A stretch of 53,419 bases of DNA from Prevotella sp. (GTDB taxonomy: Bacteria > Bacteroidota > Bacteroidia > Bacteroidales > Bacteroidaceae). Positions 53,355 through 53,419 of this stretch are shown here, piece after piece. Within the stretch, counting starts at the first letter, position 1; the number at the start of each line of letters is the position of its first letter. Location of the stretch: NCBI GenBank assembly GCA_017623155.1, contig JAGAPR010000095.1, positions 1-53,419 of the forward strand. The letters are read 5' to 3'. Made by a program: the position numbers and the translations under genes. A model generated the notes under the pieces. It made no database searches, was not told where the DNA came from, and saw nothing but the letters and a program-made list of their open reading frames with translations.

Positions 53355-53419
53355 CTAATCGGTCATCAGAGATTGTCTTCCTCCCATCCCCATCTTCACC
53401 GCTTTCTCAATTTCCCACA
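53355..53419 (-). CDS. C-terminal end of an unidentified minus-strand gene (partial)
   Basis: From the right edge the minus strand is open in the frame WEIEKAVKMGMGGRQSLMTD ending in TAG (53357-53355), 6 nt before the terminator hairpin. The tail is too short for identification. Position against a terminator supports a genuine gene end. Confidence 0.5.
   Translation of the reverse strand, partial: WEIEKAVKMGMGGRQSLMTD

Overview
The window is chromosomal DNA of a Bacteroidota member, most likely a Bacteroidales species near Prevotella. The grounds are promoter boxes of the TTTG-N19/20-TAnnTTTG type in front of many genes, PorX and PorW homologues of the type IX secretion machinery, families largely restricted to this phylum (DUF3244, DUF4834, DUF3316, DUF4377, calycin-like lipoproteins), and few Shine-Dalgarno sites. 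Species was not determined.

Layout. (1) 1-8732 is an AT-richer accessory block on the plus strand: the end of a DUF3244-like protein, an outer-membrane barrel, a PqqD-like/M50 membrane metalloprotease, an O-antigen ligase-like enzyme with TPRs, a frameshifted transglutaminase-like lipoprotein, a DUF4377-like lipoprotein and a small membrane protein. (2) 8733-9512 is a complex gene-poor stretch with a terminator, ArgR-box-like palindromes, eight 22-bp direct repeats, and an orphan promoter, short ORF and terminator. (3) 9513-15158 holds DUF4834-pssA-psd opposite dnaE. (4) 15199-18613 is a TonB receptor/calycin-like lipoprotein operon. (5) 19043-26641 holds trxA, a Fic-like relic and the minus-strand run aroA-hyp-porW-porX-tsaE. 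(6) 26815-31584 holds tRNA-Leu and parC-DUF3316-S41 peptidase with overlapping reading frames. (7) 32377-37777 holds glyS, an FKBP lipoprotein, a DMT transporter, an AAA ATPase plus DUF4435 pair resembling the PARIS defence system, and tRNA-Pro. (8) 37929-42237 is a LytTR two-component system and an S1 sulfatase. (9) 43100-53052 holds tandem AraC regulators, a CDF metal exporter, dxs-trkA-trkH, manA and a second unrelated M50 peptidase; gene debris and the end of a minus-strand gene follow.

Functional themes are membrane phospholipid synthesis (psd, pssA), control of type IX secretion (porW, porX), surface uptake and protein handling, potassium and metal homeostasis, and probable phage defence. 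Many minus-strand cistrons overlap by 1-14 nt, suggesting translational coupling.

The strongest candidates for something undescribed are the 1-7667 locus, which combines a leader-binding-like PqqD domain, an intramembrane protease, a Wzy/WaaL-type ligase and a transglutaminase fold; the 22-bp iteron-like array at 8997-9172; and a pair of ~329-bp dispersed elements in inverted orientation at 31809-32137 and 42557-42885. All assignments come from reading the sequence without database searches.
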